This document shows, one piece after another, positions 24,864-34,078 of a stretch of 34,078 nt of DNA. The notes under the pieces were generated by a model that made no database searches, was not told the DNA's origin, and saw only the letters and a list, made by a program, of their open reading frames with translations. The position numbers and the translations under genes are program-made. Numbering within the stretch: the first letter of the stretch is position 1; each line of letters starts with the position of its first letter. This DNA is from Verrucomicrobium sp. (GTDB lineage Bacteria; Verrucomicrobiota; Verrucomicrobiia; Limisphaerales; UBA9464), in NCBI GenBank assembly GCA_021298285.1, contig JAJTFN010000039.1:3257-37334 (forward strand). Reading direction: 5' to 3'.

Positions 24864-26069
24864 ATGCAGGGCAGGCATGGGGTCACCGGGGTCTGGAAAG
24901 GCGGATGGAACGAGGACGGGCTGGCACGCTGGGCCGCCTCCCTGCGCCGTCAGCTCGACGCGCCGGGCGTGACCCTCGGCCTGGCCTTCGTCGGGCCATC
25001 GCTCTTCGCCCGCGCCGAGGAGGTCCTCGAGATCCTCCGGGTGCACGGACGCATCCCCTGCCTGGCCGGCTGCTCCGGCATCGGACTGGTCTGTGGTGGC
25101 GACGAATTCGAACAGGGGGCAGACCTCGTGCTCGGCCTCCATCACCTGCCCGGGGCCACCGTCGAAGGCTTCCATTTCGACCGCGAGGAGATCGAGGCCG
25201 CCGGGGACGCGGGTGCGTGGGTCCGCCGGACAGGCCTGAAACCGGGCCAGGTCAACGGGTGGTTGGTCTTCGCCAGCCCGTTCGAGCTGAATGGCGAAGC
25301 TTGGCTGCGGCAATGGAACGACGCCTATCCCGGCATCCCGGCCATCGGCGGCCTGGCCAGCGGCGACTTCGCCGCGGAGCAGTGCCAGATCTACCTCGAC
25401 GGCCAGGTCCACGAGCACGGTGTGGTGGCGGTCGCGATCCGCGGGGCGGTGACCCTCGAGACCGTGGTCTCGCAGGGATGCACCCCGATCGGCCAGAGCT
25501 GGACCATCACCCGGGCCGAGCGGAACTACATCCTCGGGATCGGAAACCGGCCGGCGTACTCGGTGCTCATGGAGACCTTCGAGGGTCTCAGCCAGGAGGA
25601 GCGCAGGAAGAGCCAGAACAACCTCTTCGTCGGGCTGGCCATCGACGAGTACCGCGAGGAACTGCTCTGCGGCGACTTCCTCGTGCGCAACCTGCTGGGC
25701 GGCGACCCCAAGAACGGGGCGCTGGCGGTGGGCGCCTTCCCGCGCACCGGGCAGACCCTGCAGTTCCAGCGACGTGATTCCGAGACCGCCGACGCGGAGA
25801 TGGCGATGCTGCTGGCCCGCGCCCGGACCCGCCTCCGGGGCCGGCCGGTCTATGGCGGGTGCCTGGCCGTGTGCAATGGACGGGGATCGAGGCTCTTCGG
25901 GGCCCCCAACCACGACGCCGGCCTCGTGCAGGAGCAACTGGGCCCCCTGGCGGTCACCGGATTCTTCGGTCATGGCGAGCTGGGGCCGGTGGCCCGACGG
26001 AACTTCCTCCACGGCTACACGGCCGCGCTGGGGTTGTTCGTCCCCAAGGAGATGGAAGACCCGGCCTGA
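24864..26069 (+). CDS. FIST domain (FIST_N/FIST_C) sensor protein
   Basis: This 401-residue protein has no signal peptide or membrane segment. The FIST_N part (about 20-200) includes VTLGLAFVGPSLFARAEEVL, CLAGCSGIGLVCGG and FDREEIEAAGDAG. The FIST_C part (about 220-390) includes YILGIGNRPAYSVLMETFEG and ends with GCLAVCNGRGSRLFG, VTGFFGHGELGPV and RNFLHGYTAALGLF. FIST domains are proposed sensory modules for small ligands, often amino-acid-like, usually joined to kinases, methyl-accepting proteins or cyclases. Here the protein consists of the FIST module alone, and no signalling gene lies nearby. ATG 24864 is only 7 bases from the divergent TPR gene start and lacks a ribosome binding site. 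Confidence 0.88.
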   Translation: MQGRHGVTGVWKGGWNEDGLARWAASLRRQLDAPGVTLGLAFVGPSLFARAEEVLEILRVHGRIPCLAGCSGIGLVCGGDEFEQGADLVLGLHHLPGATVEGFHFDREEIEAAGDAGAWVRRTGLKPGQVNGWLVFASPFELNGEAWLRQWNDAYPGIPAIGGLASGDFAAEQCQIYLDGQVHEHGVVAVAIRGAVTLETVVSQGCTPIGQSWTITRAERNYILGIGNRPAYSVLMETFEGLSQEERRKSQNNLFVGLAIDEYREELLCGDFLVRNLLGGDPKNGALAVGAFPRTGQTLQFQRRDSETADAEMAMLLARARTRLRGRPVYGGCLAVCNGRGSRLFGAPNHDAGLVQEQLGPLAVTGFFGHGELGPVARRNFLHGYTAALGLFVPKEMEDPA

Positions 26070-26097
26070 GCCGAACCCCGGAAGGCCGCGGCCGGAT

Positions 26098-26121
26098 GGG
26101 CCAAAGGGACGGGCCAAAGGG
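26098..26121. repeat. Direct 11-base repeat upstream of thrS
   Basis: GGGCCAAAGGG occurs at 26098-26108 and 26111-26121 with two bases between copies. It lies about 65 bases before the thrS start in the 115-base gap after the FIST gene. It could be a regulator site or chance; no T-box features were seen. Confidence 0.6.
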
Positions 26122-26184
26122 TTGCCACACCCACCCCCTTCTGCCTTCATCTGCGTCCGTCCGAAGCCAACCGGTCACCCCCGA

Positions 26185-28182
26185 ATGAACGAAGAACAAC
26201 AACCCCCGTTCGAGTCCGCCAAGTCCGAGGTGCAGCGCAAGACGCTGGACCAGCGGGAGCAGATGAGCGAGCTGATGCGCCTGCGCCACTCCTGCGCGCA
26301 CATCCTGGCGACGGCGGTCCTGCGGCTCTGGCCCGATGCCCTGCTCGACATCGGCCCGCCCACCGAGGAGGGCTTCTACTACGACTTCGACCTGAAGCAC
26401 CGCTTCACCCCCGACGACTTCCCGAAGATCGAGGAGGAGATGCGCAAGATCACCAAGGAGAACCAGGTCTTCGAGAAGTCGATCAAGACCCGCGCCGAGG
26501 CGCTGGCGTACTTCGAGGGCAAGGGGCAGACCTTCAAGGTGCAGCGCCTGGGCGACATCCCCGAGGGCGAGCCCATCAGCTTCTTCCAGAACGGCGAGTT
26601 CGTGGACCTCTGCGCCGGTCCGCACGTGATGCGCACGGGCAACGTCAAGCCCGGCGGCATCAAGCTGCTCAAGGTCGCCAGCGCGTATTTCCGGGGCAAC
26701 GAGAAGAACCCCCAGCTCCAGCGCCTCTATGGCACGGCCTTCAAGAACAAGGAGGAGCTGGACACCTGGCTGAAGATGCAGGAGGAGGCCCGCAAGCGCG
26801 ACCACCGCAAGATCGGCGCCGAGATGGGCCTCTTCGCGATGGACGCCGAGTACGTCGGGCCCGGCCTGCCGCTCTGGCTGCCCAAGGGCACGGTGCTGGT
26901 CGAGGAGTTGGAGCGCCTGGCCAAGGAGACCGAGTTCCAGGCCGGCTATGTGCGCGTGAAGACGCCACACCTGGCCAAGGAGAAGATGTACAAGACCTCC
27001 GGCCACCTCCCGTATTACGCGGAGTCGATGTTCCCCCCGATGGAGATGCTCGAGGAGGACGAGCGCGCCAAGCGCGACGCGCTGATGGAACGGCGCGCCG
27101 ACCTCATCCAACTCGCCGAAGGCATGGGCAAGGCCATCGCGCCGAACCCCAGCGGCTACACCGAGGAACAGGTCCGCCACGACATCCAGAAACTGGAGAC
27201 CGAGATCACCCTCCTGGGCGGGCGGTACTACCTCAAGGCGATGAACTGCCCGCACCACCACCGCATCTTCGCGGCGGAGCCGCGCAGCTACCGTGACCTG
27301 CCGCTGCGGCTGGCCGAGTACGGCACCTGCTACCGCTACGAGCAGTCGGGCGAGCTGTTCGGTCTGATGCGCGTGCGCAGCATGAACATGAACGACGCGC
27401 ACCTCTACTGCACGGCCGAGCAGTTCGCCGACGAGTTCCGGGCGGTCAACGAGATGTACCTGAAGTATTTCAAGATCTTCGGGCTCGACCGCTACCAGAT
27501 GCGCTTCAGCACCCACGACCCGTCCCGCCTGGGCCAGAAGTTCGTCAACGAGCCCGAGCTGTGGAAGAAGACCGAGGACATGGTGCGCCAGGTGCTCATC
27601 GAGTCGGGCATCCACTACGTGGAGGTGCCCAACGAGGCGGCCTTCTATGGGCCGAAGATCGACGTGCAGGTCTGGAGCGCCATCGGCCGCGAGTTCACCA
27701 TCGCCACCAACCAGGTCGACTTCGCCGTTCCCGCCCGCTTCGGACTCACCTACCGCGACCGCGACAACACCGAGAAGACCCCGCTGTGCATCCACCGGGC
27801 CCCGCTGGGCACGCACGAGCGGTTCATCGGCTTCCTCATCGAGCACTATGCCGGCAACTTCCCGCTCTGGCTGGCGCCGGAACAGGTCCGGGTGCTCACC
27901 CTGAACGACGAGGCGCCGCTGGTGGAGTACGCCAAGTCCATCACCGCCGAGCTCCGCTCGCAGTTCGTCCGCGTGGAGGGCGACTGGAGCGCCAACCCGG
28001 TGAAGGCCAAGATCGCCGACGCCGAGACCGCCAAGGTCCACACCATGCTGGTGGTGGGTCAGCGCGACCTCGAGGCCGGCGCCATCAGCGTGCGGTTGCA
28101 CGGCAAGGGCAACGTGGGCGCCAAGCCCCGTGGCGAGGTGATCGCCGACCTGCTGGCCTCCATCCGCGAGCGCCGTCCCTGA
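26185..28182 (+). CDS. thrS: Threonyl-tRNA synthetase lacking the TGS domain
   Basis: This 665-residue enzyme charges tRNA-Thr with threonine. The editing domain (about 30-230) starts almost at the N-terminus with H35-SCA-H39 and includes the CAGPH pair, so the editing residues are kept. The class II core follows with FPPMEM, YYLKAMNCPHHHRIF, RYEQSGELFGLMRVRS, NDAHLYCT and CIHRAPLGTHERF. The three zinc-site residues (Cys in MNCPHH, His in NDAH, His in CIHR) are present. The anticodon-binding domain begins near LWLAPEQVRVLTL. The usual 60-residue TGS domain is absent. An extra charged segment of about 60 residues (EEDERAKRDALMERRADLI through IQKLETEITLLGG) splits the catalytic core. The start was chosen at the ATG before NEEQQPPFESAKSE; longer frames upstream run into the FIST gene. 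Confidence 0.95.
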   Translation: MNEEQQPPFESAKSEVQRKTLDQREQMSELMRLRHSCAHILATAVLRLWPDALLDIGPPTEEGFYYDFDLKHRFTPDDFPKIEEEMRKITKENQVFEKSIKTRAEALAYFEGKGQTFKVQRLGDIPEGEPISFFQNGEFVDLCAGPHVMRTGNVKPGGIKLLKVASAYFRGNEKNPQLQRLYGTAFKNKEELDTWLKMQEEARKRDHRKIGAEMGLFAMDAEYVGPGLPLWLPKGTVLVEELERLAKETEFQAGYVRVKTPHLAKEKMYKTSGHLPYYAESMFPPMEMLEEDERAKRDALMERRADLIQLAEGMGKAIAPNPSGYTEEQVRHDIQKLETEITLLGGRYYLKAMNCPHHHRIFAAEPRSYRDLPLRLAEYGTCYRYEQSGELFGLMRVRSMNMNDAHLYCTAEQFADEFRAVNEMYLKYFKIFGLDRYQMRFSTHDPSRLGQKFVNEPELWKKTEDMVRQVLIESGIHYVEVPNEAAFYGPKIDVQVWSAIGREFTIATNQVDFAVPARFGLTYRDRDNTEKTPLCIHRAPLGTHERFIGFLIEHYAGNFPLWLAPEQVRVLTLNDEAPLVEYAKSITAELRSQFVRVEGDWSANPVKAKIADAETAKVHTMLVVGQRDLEAGAISVRLHGKGNVGAKPRGEVIADLLASIRERRP

Positions 28183-28185
28183 GAG

Positions 28186-28206
28186 CCGGCCCGGACAGGG
28201 GGCCGG
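28186..28206 (+). terminator. Hairpin just after thrS, possible terminator
   Basis: CCGGCCC (28186-28192) pairs with GGGCCGG (28200-28206) around a 7-base loop, starting 4 bases after the thrS stop and followed by TTTCCC. The U-run is short, so termination may be partial. Confidence 0.45.
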
Positions 28207-28260
28207 TTTCCCGGGACCGCCCCTTGACCCCGCCGGGCCGCGCCCCATCCTCCCGCCCCC

Positions 28261-30456
<2,196 letters not shown>

Positions 30457-30489
30457 GGCCGGGCTCCGTGGCAGGTTCGGCGGCACGTC

Positions 30490-31404
30490 GTGTTCTCCCG
30501 AGTCGTTGAATGGCTGTTGTCCTGCCTGCTGGGACTGATCCGCCTCCTGCCGCTGGTCACCGTGGCCCGGTTGGGCCGGGCGCTGGGCGCGATGGCCCAC
30601 CGCCTCGACCGCCGTCACCGCCGGGTGGCCGAGGAGAACATCGCGCTGGCGTTCCCAAACCTCCCGCCGACCCAGGTGAGGGACCTCGCGCGGGAAAATT
30701 TCAGGCGCATCGGAGAGGCCTACGCCTCCGCGATCAAGACCCCGGGCATGGACCCGGCCGAACTTCTCGCGCGCATCGAGATCGTCGGACTCGAGGAGGT
30801 GCTCCGGGCCGGACGGGACCGCGTGGTCGTGGCGACCGGGCATTTCGGCAGCTTCGACCTGCTGGCGCAGGGCCAGCACCGGTGGCCCGACTGGCACCTG
30901 GCCACCACCTACCGCGGCCAGCGCTTTGCCCCGCTCGAGCGGGCACTCCAGCGGCTCCGTGACCTCACGGGGGTCCAGTTCATCGAGCGCCACGAGGCGG
31001 CCGAGGCCATCACGGGGCTGTTCCAGCGCGGCCGGGCCATCCTCGCGCTGTTCTCCGACCAGCACGGCGGAGGCAAGGGACTGTGGCTGCCGTTCCTGGG
31101 CCGGCCGTGCTCCTGCAGCAACGCGCCGGCGGTCCTCGCGCTCCGCTACAAGGCCACGCTGGCCATGGCCGTCTGCTACCGGACGGACCTCGCGCGGTGG
31201 AGGATCGAGGTCGGTCCGGTGATCGCCACCCAGGAGGCCGACGGCAGGGACCGACCGGTGGATGACATCGCCCGGGAGGTCCACGGACACTACGAGACGG
31301 CCATCCGGCGGGACCCGGCCAACTGGTTCTGGGTGCACCGGCGATGGAAGGCACCCTCCACGCGACAGGCCGACTCAGCCGTGGCCGGGCCCCGAGGCGC
31401 ATGA
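30490..31404 (+). CDS. Lysophospholipid/lipid A acyltransferase of the LpxL (HtrB) family
   Basis: This 304-residue protein starts at GTG 30490. An N-terminal membrane helix (VEWLLSCLLGLIRLLPLVTV) anchors it to the inner membrane. The catalytic H-x4-D motif is H118 to D123 in VVATGHFGSFDLLAQ. Downstream family segments are TTYRGQRFAPLERALQRL, AILALFSDQHGGGKGLWLPF and the closing PANWFWVHRRWK. LpxL-type enzymes add secondary acyl chains to Kdo-lipid A or its precursor; which chain is added here cannot be told. Its stop overlaps the start of the heptosyltransferase gene as ATGA, giving an LPS operon. No strong ribosome binding site precedes the GTG, but no in-frame ATG gives the N-terminal helix. 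Confidence 0.9.
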   Translation: MFSRVVEWLLSCLLGLIRLLPLVTVARLGRALGAMAHRLDRRHRRVAEENIALAFPNLPPTQVRDLARENFRRIGEAYASAIKTPGMDPAELLARIEIVGLEEVLRAGRDRVVVATGHFGSFDLLAQGQHRWPDWHLATTYRGQRFAPLERALQRLRDLTGVQFIERHEAAEAITGLFQRGRAILALFSDQHGGGKGLWLPFLGRPCSCSNAPAVLALRYKATLAMAVCYRTDLARWRIEVGPVIATQEADGRDRPVDDIAREVHGHYETAIRRDPANWFWVHRRWKAPSTRQADSAVAGPRGA

Positions 31405-32555
31405 AGCCAGCCCCCATGGAACGCGGCGAGGTCCGGCACCTGCTGATCCGGGGTGTGAACTGGCTCGGGGATGCGGTCATGACCACCCCGGCGATCCTGC
31501 GCCTGCGGGAACGCTTCCCCAAGGCCCGGATCACCCTGCTCTGCCCGGAGAAGCTCCGGGACCTCTGGACCTCCCACCCGGCGGTGGATGCGGCGCTGTC
31601 GTTCGCGCCCGGCGAGGGCGTCCTCGCGGTGGCCCGACGCCTCCGGGAAACCGGGGCCGACGCCGCCGTGGTGTTCCCCAACTCGTTCCGTTCGGCCCTG
31701 GAGGTCTGGGCCGCGGGCATTCCACGACGGGTGGGTTCGGGACGTTTCCCGAGAACCTGCCTCCTGACCGACCGGGTGGCCGAGGACCCGGGCATCGTCC
31801 GCATGCGCAAGCGGACCGAACCTGAGGTGCGACGCCTGGTGGCGGCACCATCCGCCGGCGAAGGGTCCGGGAGCCGCACCGCCTATCCGGCCACCTCCCA
31901 CCAACTGCACCACTACCTCCGCCTGGCCGCGCACCTCGGGGCCGATCGCGGCCCGCTGCCGCCGAGGTTGCAGGCGGCGCCCGACGCGATCCGGGCCATG
32001 GCTGCGCGCCTGGCGGAGCCGGGCGCCATCGGCGGGCCCCTGATCGGGCTCAACGCCGGCGCCGAATATGGACCGGCCAAGCGCTGGCCGGTCGAACGCT
32101 TCGCCGACGCCGCCCGGTCGCTGGCGGCCCGGACCGGCGCGCGGTTCGTCATCTTCGGCGGGAAAGCCGACATCCCGCTGGCTCACGACCTGGCGGGCAG
32201 GCTCGGCGGGGGGATCCCCCGGACGATCCTCGCCGGCCAGACCACCCTCGCCGAGCTCATGGCCGGCCTGTCCCGATGCCGGGCGCTGATCACCAACGAC
32301 ACCGGGCCGATGCACCTCGCCGCGGCGCTGGGGGTGCCGTTGGTGGTCCCCTTCGGGAGCACCTCCCCGGAACTCACCGGACCCGGCCTGCCCGGCGACC
32401 CGCGGCATCGTCTGCTCCTGGGGCAGGCCCCCTGCGCCCCGTGTTTCCTGCGGACCTGCCCGGTGGACTTCCGGTGCCTCCGGTCGATCTCCCCGGAGGC
32501 TGTCGTCGCGGCCACCCTCGAGGTGATGTCCACCGACACCGGGGTGGCGCCGTGA
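31401..32555 (+). CDS. waaF: ADP-heptose:LPS heptosyltransferase, WaaF-like
   Basis: This 384-residue GT9-family enzyme transfers L,D-heptose from ADP-heptose to the LPS inner core on the cytoplasmic face. The N-terminal domain opens with HLLIRGVNWLGDAVMTTPAI and RFPKARITLLCPEKLRDLW. The C-terminal nucleotide-sugar domain has LIGLNAGAEYGPAKRWPVER, the family signature ITNDTGPMHLAAALGVPLVV and FGSTSPELTGPG. The Cys-rich end APCFLRTCPVDFRCLRSISP is typical of the WaaF branch. ATG 31401 overlaps the acyltransferase stop by 4 bases, which fixes the start. An unusually long, variable loop (about residues 140-175) lies between the two domains. Confidence 0.9.
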   Translation: MKPAPMERGEVRHLLIRGVNWLGDAVMTTPAILRLRERFPKARITLLCPEKLRDLWTSHPAVDAALSFAPGEGVLAVARRLRETGADAAVVFPNSFRSALEVWAAGIPRRVGSGRFPRTCLLTDRVAEDPGIVRMRKRTEPEVRRLVAAPSAGEGSGSRTAYPATSHQLHHYLRLAAHLGADRGPLPPRLQAAPDAIRAMAARLAEPGAIGGPLIGLNAGAEYGPAKRWPVERFADAARSLAARTGARFVIFGGKADIPLAHDLAGRLGGGIPRTILAGQTTLAELMAGLSRCRALITNDTGPMHLAAALGVPLVVPFGSTSPELTGPGLPGDPRHRLLLGQAPCAPCFLRTCPVDFRCLRSISPEAVVAATLEVMSTDTGVAP

Positions 32556-32566
32556 GGGGCGAAGAG

Positions 32567-32587
32567 CCCCCGGGGATCGCCCGGGGG
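32567..32587 (+). terminator. Perfect GC hairpin between waaF and the kdsC-like gene
   Basis: CCCCCGGG (32567-32574) and CCCGGGGG (32580-32587) form an 8-bp stem with a 5-base loop, 11 bases after the waaF stop. ATTCCTGTTT follows, which is only moderately U-rich. The hairpin could lower expression of the downstream LPS genes or separate two transcripts. Confidence 0.45.
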
Positions 32588-32632
32588 ATTCCTGTTTGCC
32601 CGGCCGGTCGCAATGCGGAATCCTCGCCCCCG

Positions 32633-33166
32633 ATGTCATTCTCCGAGGAACTGGTCGCACGGGCCCGCAGGATCCGGCTCTTCGTCTGCGACGTCGACGG
32701 CGTGCTGACCGACGCCACGGTCAGCATGGGAGGCGGCAGCGAGACCAAGGTCTTCAACATCCGGGACGGCCTCGGGCTTCGCCTGCTCCAGACCGAGGCG
32801 TCGATCCGCGTCGGCTGGGTCTCCGCCAGGCCGAGCGAGGCCACCATCCAGCGGGCCCAGGACCTCAAGATCGATTTCCTGCACCAGTCGTCCGGGCCGA
32901 AGGTCGCCGCCATCGAGTCCTGGTTGGCCGAGACCCAGGTCATGTGGGACGAGGTGCTGTACATGGGGGACGACTGGGTCGACCTGGCCGCGCTGAAACG
33001 GGCCGGCCTGGCGATCGCCCCGGCCGACGCCATCGACGAGGCCCGCCGCATCGCCCACTGGGTCACCCGCCAACCGGGCGGCCATGGCGCCGTCCGCGAG
33101 GCCGTCGACCTGCTGCTCCAGGCCCAGGGCCACTGGGATCGGCTCGTGCGCAAATTCGCTTCCTAA
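32633..33166 (+). CDS. kdsC: KdsC-type HAD phosphatase (Kdo-8-phosphate phosphatase)
   Basis: This 177-residue HAD-superfamily enzyme is of the small, capless KdsC type. It has the catalytic D-x-D motif in FVCDVDGVLTDATVSMGGG, then ETKVFNIRDGLGLRLLQ, the motif II region VGWVSARPSEATIQRA and the metal-binding MGDDWVDLAALKRAGLAIAP. KdsC removes phosphate from Kdo-8-phosphate, a step of Kdo synthesis for LPS. The C-terminal GGHGAVREAVDLLLQAQGHW is also family-typical. The position between waaF and lpt genes supports this assignment over other KdsC-like phosphatases. The start at ATG 32633 follows a 77-base gap containing a strong hairpin. No kdsA, kdsB or kdsD gene is in the window. Confidence 0.9.
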   Translation: MSFSEELVARARRIRLFVCDVDGVLTDATVSMGGGSETKVFNIRDGLGLRLLQTEASIRVGWVSARPSEATIQRAQDLKIDFLHQSSGPKVAAIESWLAETQVMWDEVLYMGDDWVDLAALKRAGLAIAPADAIDEARRIAHWVTRQPGGHGAVREAVDLLLQAQGHWDRLVRKFAS

Positions 33167-33197
33167 GCCGGCGTCCCGGTTCCAAGACTCCTCCGTC

Positions 33198-33758
33198 ATG
33201 TTCCCGCCGAACCGACCCAGCCCACATGCGCGGGCCCGACAGGCTCCGTGGATCGGGCAGATCCTGGTGGCCATCGGCATCCTGGCCTCGGGCGGTTCCC
33301 CGGCGGCCCGCGCCCAGTCGGCACCGCCGGCGGGCCGGGCCACCAACGCCCCGGCCGGCGCGACGGCGGCGTCGATCCGCAACTGGGGCATCACCCTCCG
33401 TGACACCGCCACCGGGCGGGTGCAGCTGAGGTTCTCGTCGGCCGAGGCGACTCCTGCGGCCTCCGGCAACGGGGCGCTGGTCCCGGCCCTCTGGGACGTG
33501 ACCGGACTGCGGCTCGAGTCCTTCCGGGTCGACGAGAGCTCCGACTTCGTCATCGAATCCCCCTCATGCCGCGTCGACGTCACCACGCGCGACGCCACCT
33601 CTCCCGGCCTGTTCACCGCGCGACGCGACGCCGACGGCATGTCCATCCGGGGTCACGGCTTCCGCTTCGACGGCACTGTGCGTCGGCTGACCGTGACCAA
33701 CTCGGTGGCCATCGAGCTGCGGACCCGCCTCTTCCAGCCAAAACCCGCCTCCCCATGA
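33198..33758 (+). CDS. LptC-like LPS export protein
   Basis: This 186-residue protein has a positively charged N-terminus and a hydrophobic segment (IGQILVAIGILASGGSPAA). It acts either as a membrane anchor, as in LptC, or as a cleaved signal. A Pro/Ala/Gly linker follows, then a beta-rich domain: IRNWGITLRDTATGRVQLRF, FVIESPSCRVDVTTRDATSP, GFRFDGTVRRLTVTNSVAIE. Repeating strands of this kind are those of the OstA/LptC beta-jelly-roll. The family bridges LptBFG and LptA in LPS transport. Similarity is weak by eye, but the gene sits 31 bases after kdsC and overlaps the start of an LptA-like gene as ATGA, which supports the assignment. Confidence 0.7.
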   Translation: MFPPNRPSPHARARQAPWIGQILVAIGILASGGSPAARAQSAPPAGRATNAPAGATAASIRNWGITLRDTATGRVQLRFSSAEATPAASGNGALVPALWDVTGLRLESFRVDESSDFVIESPSCRVDVTTRDATSPGLFTARRDADGMSIRGHGFRFDGTVRRLTVTNSVAIELRTRLFQPKPASP

Positions 33759-34078
33759 CCCGCAGCGCCCCCGCCCTCCGCTTCGTCCCCCTCCTGGCCC
33801 TCCTGCTCGGGCTCCTGTCCGGCACCGTCCATGCCCAGCAGGACCGCATCCTCCTCTCGGCCACCAACTGCGTGCTCGAACTGGAGAAGGGCGTCTACCA
33901 CCTGTGGGATCATGTCCGGGTCGAGTCCCCCGGCGTGCTGCAGATCACCTGCGACGACCTGCGCGCGGCCCTGCCCCAGGACAAGGCGGCCGGTGGACCG
34001 GGACCGGTGCCTACCGGCGGCAATCTGCAGTCCCTCGTCGCGTCGGGCAACGTGGTCATCGAGCTCTACCAGGCCGGG
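33755..34078 (+). CDS. LptA/OstA-like periplasmic LPS transport protein (3' end outside window)
   Basis: ATG 33755 overlaps the preceding stop and opens a frame that runs to the window end (108 codons). A clear signal peptide (RFVPLLALLLGLLSGTVHAQ) is followed by beta-rich sequence: ILLSATNCVLELEKGVYHLW, VRVESPGVLQITCDDLRAAL, and LVASGNVVIELYQAG. The alternation of a pre-strand, a V-x-V-x-S/D-x-x-L-x-I-x-C-D-D-L pattern and a later A-x-G-N-V-V is characteristic of OstA/LptA repeats. The protein would carry LPS across the periplasm from LptC to LptD. The family assignment is probable, but the C-terminal half is not visible. Confidence 0.78.
   Translation, partial: MTRSAPALRFVPLLALLLGLLSGTVHAQQDRILLSATNCVLELEKGVYHLWDHVRVESPGVLQITCDDLRAALPQDKAAGGPGPVPTGGNLQSLVASGNVVIELYQAG

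Overview
The window is about 34 kb of very GC-rich bacterial DNA, most likely from Verrucomicrobiota; Planctomycetota is a less likely alternative. That placement is inferred from gene content. A DUF1501, DUF1549/DUF1553 and PVC-type haem-protein trio is typical of the PVC superphylum, and a lipid A, heptosyltransferase and Lpt gene set shows a Gram-negative outer membrane. No rRNA, tRNA, CRISPR array, insertion sequence, prophage or recognisable defence system was seen.

Layout. (1) 1-7642, minus strand: three exported proteins, namely a PVC-type haem-binding protein, a PSCyt1/DUF1549/LamG/DUF1553 protein and a DUF1501 protein cut by the window edge. (2) 7816-15223, minus strand: a tightly coupled Bat-type operon reading DUF58, DUF4381-like, batA, a batB-batC fusion, batD and batE. 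Start and stop codons overlap at four of its five junctions, and no moxR ATPase gene is present. (3) 15586-18861: an ABC-F ATPase and a bile acid:sodium symporter-like protein on the plus strand, with apt converging on them. (4) 18945-21112: an intact EamA permease on the plus strand faces a broken EamA permease on the minus strand, followed by the tail of an SGNH-type hydrolase. The two EamA genes share a perfect 65-bp inverted repeat. (5) 21227-24856, minus strand: an endonuclease/exonuclease/phosphatase-fold hydrolase and a long TPR protein with a convincing intrinsic terminator. (6) 24864-30456, plus strand: a FIST-domain sensor protein, a threonyl-tRNA synthetase without a TGS domain, and a UvrD/PcrA helicase. 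(7) 30490 to the end, plus strand: a lipopolysaccharide cluster of an LpxL-type acyltransferase, a WaaF-type heptosyltransferase, a KdsC-type phosphatase, an LptC-like protein and the start of an LptA-like protein.

How the genes work together. The Bat genes probably encode one membrane-anchored von Willebrand factor A/TPR complex facing the periplasm. The last cluster covers lipid A acylation, core heptose addition, Kdo-8-phosphate dephosphorylation and LPS transport. The first cluster looks like a secreted or envelope c-type cytochrome set; its substrate cannot be read from the sequence.

The most unusual signal is the 65-bp inverted repeat at 19547-19611 and 20198-20262. Its second copy sits inside the minus-strand EamA gene, replaces native sequence and breaks the reading frame. 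It is either a real template-switch event, possibly able to invert and exchange the two gene ends, or an amplification or assembly chimera. No clearly novel multi-gene system was found.
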